A DNA stretch of 33,631 nucleotides. Source: Acidimicrobiia bacterium. GTDB taxonomy: Bacteria; Actinomycetota; Acidimicrobiia; Acidimicrobiales; MedAcidi-G1. Made by a program: the position numbers and the translations under genes. The stretch is taken from contig DQOF01000172.1 of assembly GCA_015658775.1 (NCBI GenBank), positions 1-33,631 on the forward strand, given 5' to 3'. Positions 16,379-23,914 of this stretch are shown piece after piece; positions within the stretch are counted from its first letter, which is position 1; every line of letters begins with the position of its first letter. The notes beneath the pieces are model-generated. The model saw only the letters and a program-made list of their open reading frames with translations. It had not been told where the DNA came from and ran no database searches.

Positions 16379-17602
16379 ATGGACGAGAGACCCCGCAACC
16401 TGCGGGCCATGCTGGCCGAGGCCAAGGACACATCCGAGTTGATGGTCGACCTCGCCTACGCATCGGTCTACTTCGACGACCCCGACATGGCGGAGGAGGT
16501 CGACGAGCTTGAGCACCAGATGAGCGAACTGGTGCACGACATGCGGGCCGTGTGCGTGCTGGCAGCCCGTAGCCCGCGCGAGGCCGAGGGCATGTCCTCG
16601 GTGCTCCAGGTGGTCTCGGCCATCGAGCGCATCGCCAACGACGCCGTCGACATCTCGCACATTGTCACGCGCCGCATGGGCATTCCCCGCCAGTTGGTGG
16701 CCGACCTGTCCGACGCCGAGGAGGTGTCGCACCGGGTCCTGGTGAGCGACGGGTCGCACATGGCCAACCGGCCGCTGTCGGCCCTTGAGCTGACCGTGCA
16801 GGCCGGCATGCGCGTCATGGCCGTGCGCCGCGGCCGCCAGTGGATCACCGATGTCAGGGGCGACACGGTCCTCGTCCCCGACGACGTGCTGTTCCTACGA
16901 GGCTCCCCCGACGGCATCACACGCCTCCGGGAGTTGGCTGCGGCACCGGTGTGGGAGCCGCCGAGGCCCGACGAGGGTGACGACCTCACGGACCTGGACC
17001 GGGCGGTCGACGTGCTGGTCGAGATGAAGAACCTGTCCGAGACGGCGGTCGGACTGGCGTACAGCGCGCTCGTGCTGGCCGACCGCGGCCTGGCCGCCGA
17101 GGTGCGCCATCTCGAGGACCGCCTGGACGAGATGAAGAACCACCTGGAGCTCTGGGTCCTGCGGTCGGCCGGCAGCGGTCTCGATCCGGCGGCCCTGCGA
17201 GGCCTCCTGCAGCTCGCCGAGGCGGCCGAGGACATCGGCGACCAGGCCCAGGCCATGGTGTGGCTGATCGAGGAGGACGAGGAACTGCACCCCATCCTGG
17301 GCATCGCCCTTGGCGAGGCTGACGAGGTGGTGGTGCGGTACCCGATTGCAGGCGGATCCGCGGTCGACGGCGCCACGTTGTCGGAACTGCAGCTCAACAT
17401 CGAGCCCGGCTTCAACGTGCTGGCCGTGCGGCGGGGCGGCGGCTACGTATACCGACCGCGGGGGCCGGTGCGGCTGGTCGAGGGCGACGAGATAATCGCT
17501 AGCGGTCCCGAGGAGGGCCAGGCGCTGCTGGCGCGCCTCTGCGGCTGGGACCTGGTCGAGGAGGAGGAGGGGGAGGACGAGCTGGTGCCCGCCGGTAGCT
17601 AG
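16379..17602 (+). CDS. Tandem PhoU-TrkA_C (RCK_C) regulatory protein
   Basis: A 407-aa soluble protein made of two repeats of a PhoU-like helical domain plus a TrkA C-terminal (RCK_C) domain. Domains: PhoU about 1-110, RCK_C about 120-187 ([20 protein letters not shown], then MRVMAVRRG), PhoU about 200-300, RCK_C about 318-392 ([20 protein letters not shown], then [18 protein letters not shown]). The last residues are very acidic. RCK_C domains bind small ligands such as c-di-AMP in K+ systems, and PhoU domains bind metal clusters or transporter partners. An archaeal-type pairing of such a protein with an MgtE-like permease is known among uncharacterised conserved families. AGGAG sits just before the ATG. 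The stop overlaps the stop of the convergent SPFH gene by 3 nt. Confidence 0.86.
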   Translation: MDERPRNLRAMLAEAKDTSELMVDLAYASVYFDDPDMAEEVDELEHQMSELVHDMRAVCVLAARSPREAEGMSSVLQVVSAIERIANDAVDISHIVTRRMGIPRQLVADLSDAEEVSHRVLVSDGSHMANRPLSALELTVQAGMRVMAVRRGRQWITDVRGDTVLVPDDVLFLRGSPDGITRLRELAAAPVWEPPRPDEGDDLTDLDRAVDVLVEMKNLSETAVGLAYSALVLADRGLAAEVRHLEDRLDEMKNHLELWVLRSAGSGLDPAALRGLLQLAEAAEDIGDQAQAMVWLIEEDEELHPILGIALGEADEVVVRYPIAGGSAVDGATLSELQLNIEPGFNVLAVRRGGGYVYRPRGPVRLVEGDEIIASGPEEGQALLARLCGWDLVEEEEGEDELVPAGS

Positions 17603-18549
17603 CCGTCGCCGGGGTCGGAGCCGGTGAACAACTCGGCTATCGCACCGAGCGACCCCATGGTCGAGGTCAGCTCGGCCGGCAGGAAGATCTTGGTGGCCTG
17701 GCCGTCGGCGATGGCGCCGAGGGCCTCGAGGTACTTGATGGCGATGAGGTCCGGCGTGGGATCACCCTCGTGGATGGCCCCGTACACGCTGCGGATCGCG
17801 TCGGCCTCACCCTCGGCAACGGTCAACTGCCGGTAGCGCTCGGCGTCGGCAACAGCCCGGATTGCCTGGGCCTCGCCCTCGGCCACCAGGATATTCTGCT
17901 GCTTGACGGCCTCCGAAGCCAGGATCAGGGCCTGCTTCTCGCCCTCGGCGCGGGTGATAGCCGCCTCACGGACCCCGTCGGCTTCGAGCACGACCGCCCG
18001 CCTGGTCCGCTCCGCCTTCATCTGCTCGTGCATGGCGTGCATGACGTCTGCCGGTGGGTCGATCCGCTGGATCTCGACCCGGACCACCCGTACGCCCCAC
18101 TTGTCGGTGGCGTCGTCGAGCACCAGGCGCAGCGACACGTTGACGTTGTCCCGGGAGGTCAGGAGGCTGTCCAGGGTCATGTCGCCGATCACGTTGCGGA
18201 GGTTGGTCTGGGCCAGCTTGGTGATGGCCATCATGAAGTTGGCCACGTTGTAGACGAGCCGCTGTGCGTCGGCGGGCTCGTAGTAGATGACGGCGTCGAC
18301 GGTGACCGTGACGTTGTCCTTGGTTATGACCTCCTGGGGTGGTACGTCGACGACCTGTTCGCGCATGTCCACGCGGATGAGCGTCTGGACCATCGGGATG
18401 ATCAACTTGAGACCCGGGTCGGTGGTCGTCTTGTACCTGCCGAGCTGTTCGATGATCCCCCGCTGGAAGGGGCGGACGATCTTGATCGCCGTTGCGGCGA
18501 ACACGAACAGGACGAAGGCGACGACGATCAGGACGATTACTGCGGCCAT
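17599..18549 (-). CDS. SPFH/Band 7 (stomatin-like, QmcA-type) membrane protein
   Basis: A 316-aa membrane-anchored scaffold protein. Residues 1-24 are an N-terminal transmembrane anchor. The SPFH domain follows, with [40 protein letters not shown] and [20 protein letters not shown]. After about residue 185 comes the Ala/Glu-rich coiled coil with [20 protein letters not shown] and [20 protein letters not shown]. Such proteins assemble membrane microdomains. An NfeD-family gene lies 49 nt upstream on the same strand, the classic partner arrangement. QmcA-like and HflC-like names are both used for relatives; no HflK partner is present. Its stop codon overlaps that of the convergent PhoU/RCK_C gene (CTAG). 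Confidence 0.93.
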   Translation of the reverse strand: MAAVIVLIVVAFVLFVFAATAIKIVRPFQRGIIEQLGRYKTTTDPGLKLIIPMVQTLIRVDMREQVVDVPPQEVITKDNVTVTVDAVIYYEPADAQRLVYNVANFMMAITKLAQTNLRNVIGDMTLDSLLTSRDNVNVSLRLVLDDATDKWGVRVVRVEIQRIDPPADVMHAMHEQMKAERTRRAVVLEADGVREAAITRAEGEKQALILASEAVKQQNILVAEGEAQAIRAVADAERYRQLTVAEGEADAIRSVYGAIHEGDPTPDLIAIKYLEALGAIADGQATKIFLPAELTSTMGSLGAIAELFTGSDPGDG

Positions 18550-18598
18550 TTGGTTTTTCCGAATGCCTTTCGGTTGGCGGGTGGGTGTGTGTGTCGGC

Positions 18599-19057
18599 TC
18601 AGCCGGCTTCGCCGAGCGGTCGGACCACGGCTCTCGTGCCCTCGATCTGGACGACCTCGATGCGGGTGCCCGAGGGCAGGTGGCTGCGGTCGGTGGTCTC
18701 GGCGTGCCATTCCTCGCGGCCTATGCGTACAGCTCCGAGATGTGCGGGGTCGGGTGTGAGGTCGGTGATCACGACCCCCGTCTCGCCGACCAGGCGGCCG
18801 GCTCCGACACCGATCGGGTTGTCGCCGCTGTTCAGGCGCCTGGCCAGTGGTCGTACGGCTGCGAACGCGGCGGCCGACACGGCCACGAAGGCCAGCCACT
18901 GCCAGGCCGGGTCGGCGCCGGCGAAGGCGATGACCGTGGCGACAGCGGCGCCCGCGCCGAACGGGAGCAGGAAGAACGTGCCGGCCATGGCTATCTCACC
19001 GACCACGAACGTGGCCGTGGCGACGAGCCAGATCCAGCGCCAGACCTCGGGTTCCAC
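18599..19057 (-). CDS. NfeD-family membrane protein
   Basis: A 152-aa short NfeD protein. Residues about 8-65 hold two or three transmembrane segments, including [20 protein letters not shown], where the family has E....G.F.LW.G. The C-terminal OB-fold domain begins near [20 protein letters not shown], followed by [14 protein letters not shown] (typical G.V...GE.W.A) and ends in [17 protein letters not shown] (typical V.V....G..L.V.P). There is no serine-protease domain, so this is the short form. It is the first gene of a pair with the SPFH protein; NfeD OB domains are thought to bind the SPFH partner. Confidence 0.9.
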   Translation of the reverse strand: MEPEVWRWIWLVATATFVVGEIAMAGTFFLLPFGAGAAVATVIAFAGADPAWQWLAFVAVSAAAFAAVRPLARRLNSGDNPIGVGAGRLVGETGVVITDLTPDPAHLGAVRIGREEWHAETTDRSHLPSGTRIEVVQIEGTRAVVRPLGEAG

Positions 19058-19142
19058 CTGGAGGCTCCTCTCGTCTCGCGGCCCTTACCTGCAACGTACT
19101 ACGGGGTCCGTGGCTTCGGGCAGCGCGGGCATCGTCGCGCGC

Positions 19143-19148
19143 TACCGT
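19143..19148 (+). promoter_or_regulatory. Putative -10 (TACCGT) for mca
   Basis: TACCGT matches TAnnnT and lies 8 nt before ATG 19157, with no ribosome-binding site between. This fits a leaderless transcript. Confidence 0.4.
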
Positions 19149-19156
19149 GATCGCCC

Positions 19157-20092
19157 ATGAGTGCGCCTGCGGGGTTCCAGTTGCGGCTCCTGACAGTGCA
19201 CGCACACCCTGACGACGAGGCGTCCAAGGGGGCGGCCACGGTCGCCGCCTGCCACGCAGAGGGTGCACACTGCGTGTTGGTCTGCTGCACCGGCGGCGAG
19301 GCCGGTGACATATTGAACCCCGCGGTCGACACAGCGGAGGTGCGGGCCAACCTGGGGGAGGTGCGTGCCGCAGAGCTCGCCAGCGCGGCGGCCGTCATCG
19401 GATACGACGAGGTGGTGATGCTCGGTTACCGCGATTCGGGCATGGTCGACTCGGAGGCGAATGCCCATCCGGATGCCTTCGCCAACGCTGATTCCGATGA
19501 GGCCATCGGTCGACTGGTGGCGATCATCCGCAGGGTCAGACCGCACGTCATGGTGACCTACCCCGACGACCGTCGGGGGTACAACCACCCCGACCACATC
19601 CAGGTGCACGACATCTCGGTGCCCGCCTTCGAGGTCGCCGGTGATCCCGACCGCTATCCCGATGCCGGCGAGCCGTGGCATCCCCTCAAGCTCTACTTCA
19701 CCACCTGGTCGCGGGCCGGCATCGAGGCACTGCACCGCAAGCACCTGGAGTTGGGCATCGATTCGCCGTTCAGTGAACGGTGGTTCGATCGGCCTTCGAA
19801 CGACCACCTCATAACCACCAGTGTCCCGGTCGGTGACCACTGGGCTGTGCGTGGCGATGCGCTAAGGGCGCACCAGACCCAGGTGGATCCGGCTTCGCCG
19901 TTCTGGTTCGGACTGCCCGACGACGTCGCGCGGACCGTGCACCCCTACGACGACTACGTGCTGGAGCAGTCGCTCGTAGGCGGTCCGACCGGTGGTCGGA
20001 TCGAGGACGACCTGTTCGCCGGCGTGCGCACCCTCACCCCGGAGGAGGTCGAGGCGATCGCAAACAGGAGTGCGGCCGCGAGGCACGGCTGA
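19157..20092 (+). CDS. mca: Mycothiol S-conjugate amidase (PIG-L deacetylase family)
   Basis: A 311-aa zinc-dependent amidase that cleaves mycothiol S-conjugates, releasing a mercapturic acid and GlcN-Ins during detoxification. The zinc motif HAHPDDEASKGAAT is at residues 15-28 (AHPDD). Mca-like features follow: CCTGGEAGDILNPAVDT, LGYRDSGM and YPDDRRGYNHPDHIQVHDIS (third zinc ligand His). These match Mca rather than MshB, which lacks the DDRRGYNHPDH form, although the separation rests on memory of the families. It supports mycothiol as the thiol of this organism. The last base of its stop (TGA) is the first base of the next ATG, so the SCP2-like gene is translationally coupled. Confidence 0.88.
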   Translation: MSAPAGFQLRLLTVHAHPDDEASKGAATVAACHAEGAHCVLVCCTGGEAGDILNPAVDTAEVRANLGEVRAAELASAAAVIGYDEVVMLGYRDSGMVDSEANAHPDAFANADSDEAIGRLVAIIRRVRPHVMVTYPDDRRGYNHPDHIQVHDISVPAFEVAGDPDRYPDAGEPWHPLKLYFTTWSRAGIEALHRKHLELGIDSPFSERWFDRPSNDHLITTSVPVGDHWAVRGDALRAHQTQVDPASPFWFGLPDDVARTVHPYDDYVLEQSLVGGPTGGRIEDDLFAGVRTLTPEEVEAIANRSAAARHG

Positions 20093-20484
20093 TGGCCGGC
20101 TTCCTCTCCGCGGACTGGTTGGCCGAGTTGGCGGTCGGTGCATCTGGCCTGGCCGACCGGCCCGGCGTCGCCGGCTCGGTGAGGTTCGTCGTGACGGGCA
20201 CGCCCCTCGGCAGGGTGGAGTTCCTGCTGGTCGTGGCCGACGGACGCGTGGTCGACCTGGTGCCGGGCAGGGCCGGCGATGCGGATGCCACAGTCACGTG
20301 GAAGTACCCCGAGGCGGTTTCGTGGTTCCGCGGCGACCTGGACCCGGATGTGGCGTACATGACCGGCCGGTGCAAGGTCGAAGGCGACTACGCGGCGTTC
20401 GTCTTCGGACTGCGTCCCGTGTTCGGCAGCCGGGACTGGTCGGGGATGTTGGCGGATCTGGCCGAGCGGACCGACTTCGGGTAG
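20092..20484 (+). CDS. SCP2 sterol-carrier-like domain protein
   Basis: A 130-aa single-domain protein resembling the SCP2 lipid-binding fold: a strand-rich N-terminal half (GSVRFVVTGTPLGRVEFLLV, VADGRVVDLVPG), then DADATVTWKYPEAVSWFRGD, then an acidic helix pair (DVAYMTGRCKVEGDYAAFVF). The pattern 'd.t.t....d......G......a...G......gd' is typical of SCP2-type domains. The start overlaps the mca stop (TGATG). SCP2-like domains also form the C-terminal half of mycothiol-dependent maleylpyruvate isomerases, so a role handling hydrophobic conjugates alongside Mca is conceivable. No catalytic residues are recognised. Confidence 0.65.
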   Translation: MAGFLSADWLAELAVGASGLADRPGVAGSVRFVVTGTPLGRVEFLLVVADGRVVDLVPGRAGDADATVTWKYPEAVSWFRGDLDPDVAYMTGRCKVEGDYAAFVFGLRPVFGSRDWSGMLADLAERTDFG

Positions 20485-20492
20485 CCGGGACG

Positions 20493-20519
20493 GCCGGAAG
20501 CCCAGCCTCAGTTTCCGGC
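20493..20519. terminator. Bidirectional hairpin between convergent genes
   Basis: GCCGGAA (20493-20499) and TTCCGGC (20513-20519) form a 7-bp stem with a 13-nt loop. It spans the gap between the SCP2-like gene and the end of the convergent ChbG-like gene. Confidence 0.45.
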
Positions 20520-21341
20520 TCTCTGCGCCTCTCGGATGTCACGCCAACTGACCAGTTTCACGCCGCCCCTGTCGAGGTCGGCCCGAAGTTCGGTGTTGTC
20601 ACAGACCAGGTCGCGGTGCTCGACCCGTCGGCCCCAGCCGGGGCAGAGGGCACGAAGTTCCGGCGTGTCGGATGCAGGTTCGAGCGTGATCTCGGTGACA
20701 CCCGGGGCAAGGTCCATGGCCGCCCGTTCAAGGGTCGACGGTTCGGCGAGGCGGCGCAGGCTGTGGTGGTCGACGCTCAGCACGCCCTCCTCGGCGGCGA
20801 GGGACCGGAACGGGAAGCCTGCTGCCTCCTCGGCGTTTCTACTCTCGAGCCTGATCGGCAGCCTGAAGTCGACGGCCAGGTCCATGTAGACGTCGAAGAA
20901 CTCGGGCCGGTTCTGGAGCGCTCCCAGGTGGGTGCTGAGGTGGCTCACGTCGAATCCCCACAGGATCGCCCGCTCCAGTTGCGCACGGCACTCTCGTAGG
21001 ACCTCGTCCAGGTCGGCGTGGTCCCACAGGTCCTCGACCGTGCGGGGAAACCCGCCGTCACCGTCGAGCAGGGAGGGGGCGTGGGTGATCGGCCGCCAGC
21101 GGTAGCAGTCCAGCTCGGCGTTCAGGGTGAGCTGGACGCCCACGGGCTCTCCCCGGTAGTGCGAGGCGGCGTCGCGTGCCCAGGGCCCCGGGACCATGAG
21201 GGTGGCGCCGGTGGCGAGGCCCGAACGGAGGCTCTCGTAGACGCCGACGTTCGACGAGTGGCACATGCCCAGGTGGTCCGCCGTGAGGATCAGGAGCCGG
21301 TCCTCGGGGCCGGCACCCAGAGCATCGGTCAATGCTGTCAC
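20508..21341 (-). CDS. ChbG/YdjC-like carbohydrate deacetylase-fold protein
   Basis: A 277-aa protein of the YdjC/ChbG (HpnK-like) family, which normally deacetylates sugars using a Mg/Zn ion. Family landmarks are LLILTADHLGMCHSSNVGVY (N-terminal), GVQLTLNAELDCYRW, SLLDGDGGFPRTVEDL and VSHLSTHLGAL. The expected metal residues look changed: ADD becomes ADH, G(V/L)H becomes GVQ, and HxDSH becomes HLSTH. The scaffold is well preserved, so this may be a non-catalytic or differently catalytic paralogue. It is a monocistronic minus-strand gene, convergent with mca/SCP2. Confidence 0.78.
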   Translation of the reverse strand: MTALTDALGAGPEDRLLILTADHLGMCHSSNVGVYESLRSGLATGATLMVPGPWARDAASHYRGEPVGVQLTLNAELDCYRWRPITHAPSLLDGDGGFPRTVEDLWDHADLDEVLRECRAQLERAILWGFDVSHLSTHLGALQNRPEFFDVYMDLAVDFRLPIRLESRNAEEAAGFPFRSLAAEEGVLSVDHHSLRRLAEPSTLERAAMDLAPGVTEITLEPASDTPELRALCPGWGRRVEHRDLVCDNTELRADLDRGGVKLVSWRDIREAQRAGN

Positions 21342-21395
21342 GGCGTGAACGGTACCTCACCGCCCCCTGGGCGCGGCCTTAGACGGGTGCGGTCG

Positions 21396-21899
21396 TCAGT
21401 CGAGAGGCTCGTGGGGTCCGTTGCAGGCGGACCACAACCCGAGTCCGGCCGCCCTGGCCCGGCTCTCGGCGGCGGCCAGCTCCATCCTGAGACCGTCGTT
21501 GGGCTGGATGTGCAGTGACGAGGCGAAGCCCCGTTCGACCATCGAGGCGTTGACGCCCAGGCCGTCGGAGAGCCGCTCGACGTAGGCGAGCAGTCGGCCG
21601 TAGCGGTCCCGTGCCTCGACGTCTCGTTGCACGAGCACGGCGGTGCCCGGCGGTAGTAGCAGCGCCAGCCGGTTGGAGGCCTCGGAGCCGAAGCACTCGG
21701 GTGGCCGATCGGGGTGGACGGTCTCGGGGGTGTCTATGCCGAGCAGCCGCACGATCTCCTGTGTGCCCCGGAGGTCGATGACCACGGTGTCACCGTCGAT
21801 GATTCCGACGACCGTGCCGAGGCCGTCGGTGGGAAGGGGGTCGGCGCCGCATGCCGCTATGCCGGCCATCAGGGCCAGCAGCATCCAGATCGGCAGCAT
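21396..21899 (-). CDS. Thermonuclease-family (SNase-like) lipoprotein
   Basis: A 167-aa secreted nuclease. A signal peptide ends in the lipobox GIAAC (Cys about 17 from MLPIWMLLAL). The staphylococcal nuclease core is complete: GTVVGIIDGDTVVID, VRLLGIDTPETVHPD (counterparts of Arg35, Asp40, Thr41, Glu43) and DRYGRLLAYV (counterpart of Arg87). All catalytic positions are present. ATG 21899 is chosen because it starts the signal peptide; the frame is open upstream to 22058, and GTG 21938 is an alternative. It would degrade extracellular or periplasmic DNA/RNA for nutrient scavenging or repair of envelope nucleic acids. A possible small gene lies 46 nt upstream on the same strand. Confidence 0.87.
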   Translation of the reverse strand: MLPIWMLLALMAGIAACGADPLPTDGLGTVVGIIDGDTVVIDLRGTQEIVRLLGIDTPETVHPDRPPECFGSEASNRLALLLPPGTAVLVQRDVEARDRYGRLLAYVERLSDGLGVNASMVERGFASSLHIQPNDGLRMELAAAESRARAAGLGLWSACNGPHEPLD

Positions 21900-21945
21900 C
21901 GCCCGGGTGCAGGGCCTGGTCTTGTGCGGCGATGCCACGGTGTGG

Positions 21946-22146
21946 TCAGGCGGCCCTGGTGGCCGGCTGCTCGTCGGAGATCGCCCCGTCCCCAGTTCGT
22001 GCACACCCGGGCCCGGGATGGGAGGCGAGCACCGATCTGGCTGCTGCCACCCCCGCACGTCCTATGGCACGCGTGCGCGCGTCCAGCCTTGCGACGGCAG
22101 GCCACTTCGCCGACTGTTCGGGTGTCAGGCAGAGTTGCTCGTTCAT
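21946..22146 (-). CDS. Putative small protein (66 aa), unknown function
   Basis: From ATG 22146 the reading frame gives MNEQLCLTPEQSAKWPAVAR, followed by a basic, Ala/Arg-rich amphipathic helix and an unstructured tail. I do not recognise a family. Support comes from the minus-strand CATAAT (22159-22154) 7 nt before the ATG, the spacing of a leaderless promoter, and from its position 46 nt ahead of the nuclease gene on the same strand. It could be a spurious open frame in GC-rich DNA. Confidence 0.4.
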   Translation of the reverse strand: MNEQLCLTPEQSAKWPAVARLDARTRAIGRAGVAAARSVLASHPGPGCARTGDGAISDEQPATRAA

Positions 22147-22260
22147 GGTTCCGATTATGCGGGCAGGGTGTGACACTCCATCGGCTGCCCACCACTTCGG
22201 CCCGCCCACACGGACCCCTCAGGTGCCGATCAGGGGCGAGATGGCCTGTTCCCACCCCTG

Positions 22261-23292
22261 ATGGTGTGTCCGACCTCGTCCAGGGTCATCATCCTCGACG
22301 TGGAACCGGCCGACCCCGTGGTTGACACCCTTGACCGCTACGGCATGACCGTGCCACTGCCCGGCCCGCTGCACGAGCAGCGCGACGGCATCCGGGACCT
22401 GGTCGACCTGGGCTACACCGACGCCTGGACGGCCGAGGCCGACGGCAGCGACGGCCTCACCCCGTTGGCCCTCGCGTCCACCTGGGCGCCGGAGCTGCGG
22501 CTCGGAACCGCGATCCTGTCCGCCTACACCCGTGGCCCGGCCCTCCTTGCGCAGAGCGCGGCGACCATGGCATGCGCCGCACCCGGCCGTTTCGTGCTCG
22601 GCGTCGGCTCGTCGTCGGACGTCATCGTCGAGCGGTGGAACGCCATACCGTTCGAGCAGCCGTACCAGCGGGTACGCGACACCGTCCGGTTCCTGAGGGC
22701 GGCCTTCACCGGCGAGAAGGTCACAGAGGAGTACGAGACGTTCCGGATCGCCGGGTTCCGGCTGCGGATGGTGCCGGACCTGCCGCCCAGGATCCTGGTG
22801 GCTGCGCTGAGGGAGGGGATGCTGCGCCTGGCCGGCCGTGAAGCCGACGGGGCGATCATCAACTGGCTGTCCGCGACGGACGTGGGTCGTGTCGCCGGAA
22901 TAGTCAACTCGGCAGGCCCGGACAGGGAGGTGGTCGCCCGGATCTTCGTGTGTCCCAGCGACGACCGTGAGCAGGTGCTCGATGCCGCCAGGTTCGTCAT
23001 GGCCGCCTACCTGAACGTGCCGGTCTACCGGGCCTTCCACGAGTGGCTGGGAAGGGGTGACCTGCTCGGTGAGCACTGGGAACAGTGGGCCGCAGGTGAC
23101 CGCCGGGGTGCGCTCGGGAAGATTCCCGAGAAGGTGGTCGACGACCTGATCGTGCACGGCTCGCCCGACCGGTGCCGGGCCCACGTGGAGCGCTACCGGG
23201 CGGCCGGCGTCACCTGCCCGGTGCTGTCCGTGCTGCCCATCGCGGGCGTCGACGTACACCAGGCGGTGCGCGACCTGGCCCCCGTAGGCTGA
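22261..23292 (+). CDS. LLM-class F420-dependent oxidoreductase
   Basis: Up to 343 aa, with a luciferase-like TIM barrel that uses F420 or FMN. Recognisable segments are RYGMTVPLPGPLHEQRDGIR (strand 1), LGYTDAWTAEADG, LGTAILSAYTRGPALLAQSA, PGRFVLGVGSSSDVIVERWN and RILVAALREGMLRLAGREAD followed by G. These fit the Rv3093c-like subfamily as I remember it. The start is uncertain: ATG 22261 gives the longest product, GTG 22318 begins just before strand 1, and ATG 22345 would cut strand 1, so it is less likely. None has a convincing ribosome site. Substrate unknown. The membrane protein gene begins 7 nt after its stop, so the two are probably co-transcribed. Confidence 0.86.
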   Translation: MVCPTSSRVIILDVEPADPVVDTLDRYGMTVPLPGPLHEQRDGIRDLVDLGYTDAWTAEADGSDGLTPLALASTWAPELRLGTAILSAYTRGPALLAQSAATMACAAPGRFVLGVGSSSDVIVERWNAIPFEQPYQRVRDTVRFLRAAFTGEKVTEEYETFRIAGFRLRMVPDLPPRILVAALREGMLRLAGREADGAIINWLSATDVGRVAGIVNSAGPDREVVARIFVCPSDDREQVLDAARFVMAAYLNVPVYRAFHEWLGRGDLLGEHWEQWAAGDRRGALGKIPEKVVDDLIVHGSPDRCRAHVERYRAAGVTCPVLSVLPIAGVDVHQAVRDLAPVG

Positions 23293-23299
23293 CCCGACG

Positions 23300-23914
23300 A
23301 TGCTTCCAGCCGGACGGGTGCTCCGCCGCGTGCCACGCCTGCTGCTGGGACTGGTCCTGTTCGGATTTGGCCTGGGAATGGTCGTACTCGGTGGCTACGG
23401 CCTGCCGGGCTGGGACGTGTTCCACCAGGGGCTGGCCGAGCGGACGCCGTTGACCATCGGTACAGCGGTGATCGTGGTCGGCGTCGTCCTGTTGATCGTA
23501 ATGTTGGTGCTTCACGAGCCCATTGGCGTCGGCACCCTCGCCAACGTCGTGGTCATAGGCCTGGTGCTCGACGCCACCCTCTGGCTGATCGACGCTCCTG
23601 TGAACACCGCTGCCAGGGTGCTGCTCACGCTGACCGGCCCGATCGTGGTGGCGATCGGGTCCGGCTACTACATAGGCGTGAGGCTGGGGCCGGGTCCGCG
23701 TGACGGCCTCATGACCGCGCTCGACAGGCGGGGCGTGACCCTCTGGAAGGCCCGTTTCGGCATAGAGGCCGTAGCCCTGTCGAGCGGGGTCCTGCTGGGT
23801 GGCACGGCCGGGTGGGGAACCGTCTGGTTCCTCGTGTCCATAGGTCCCGCCGTGCAGTTCTTCCTCAGGTACCTGTCGGTCCCGCTGGAGCCAGGTGAGC
23901 GGGTGCCCGCCTGA
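23300..23914 (+). CDS. YczE/YitT-like integral membrane protein
   Basis: A 204-aa protein with about five or six transmembrane helices. It starts with a basic cytosolic tail and LLLGLVLFGFGLGMVVLGGY, then GLPGWDVFHQGLAERTPLTI, typical of the YczE-type family (G..PWDV..QGL....G...G....). It also has a C-terminal region with GPGPRDGLMTALDRRG, another family landmark. Function is not established for most members. The C-terminal 50 nt overlap the end of the convergent ATP-grasp gene. It is probably in one operon with the LLM oxidoreductase 7 nt upstream. Confidence 0.82.
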   Translation: MLPAGRVLRRVPRLLLGLVLFGFGLGMVVLGGYGLPGWDVFHQGLAERTPLTIGTAVIVVGVVLLIVMLVLHEPIGVGTLANVVVIGLVLDATLWLIDAPVNTAARVLLTLTGPIVVAIGSGYYIGVRLGPGPRDGLMTALDRRGVTLWKARFGIEAVALSSGVLLGGTAGWGTVWFLVSIGPAVQFFLRYLSVPLEPGERVPA

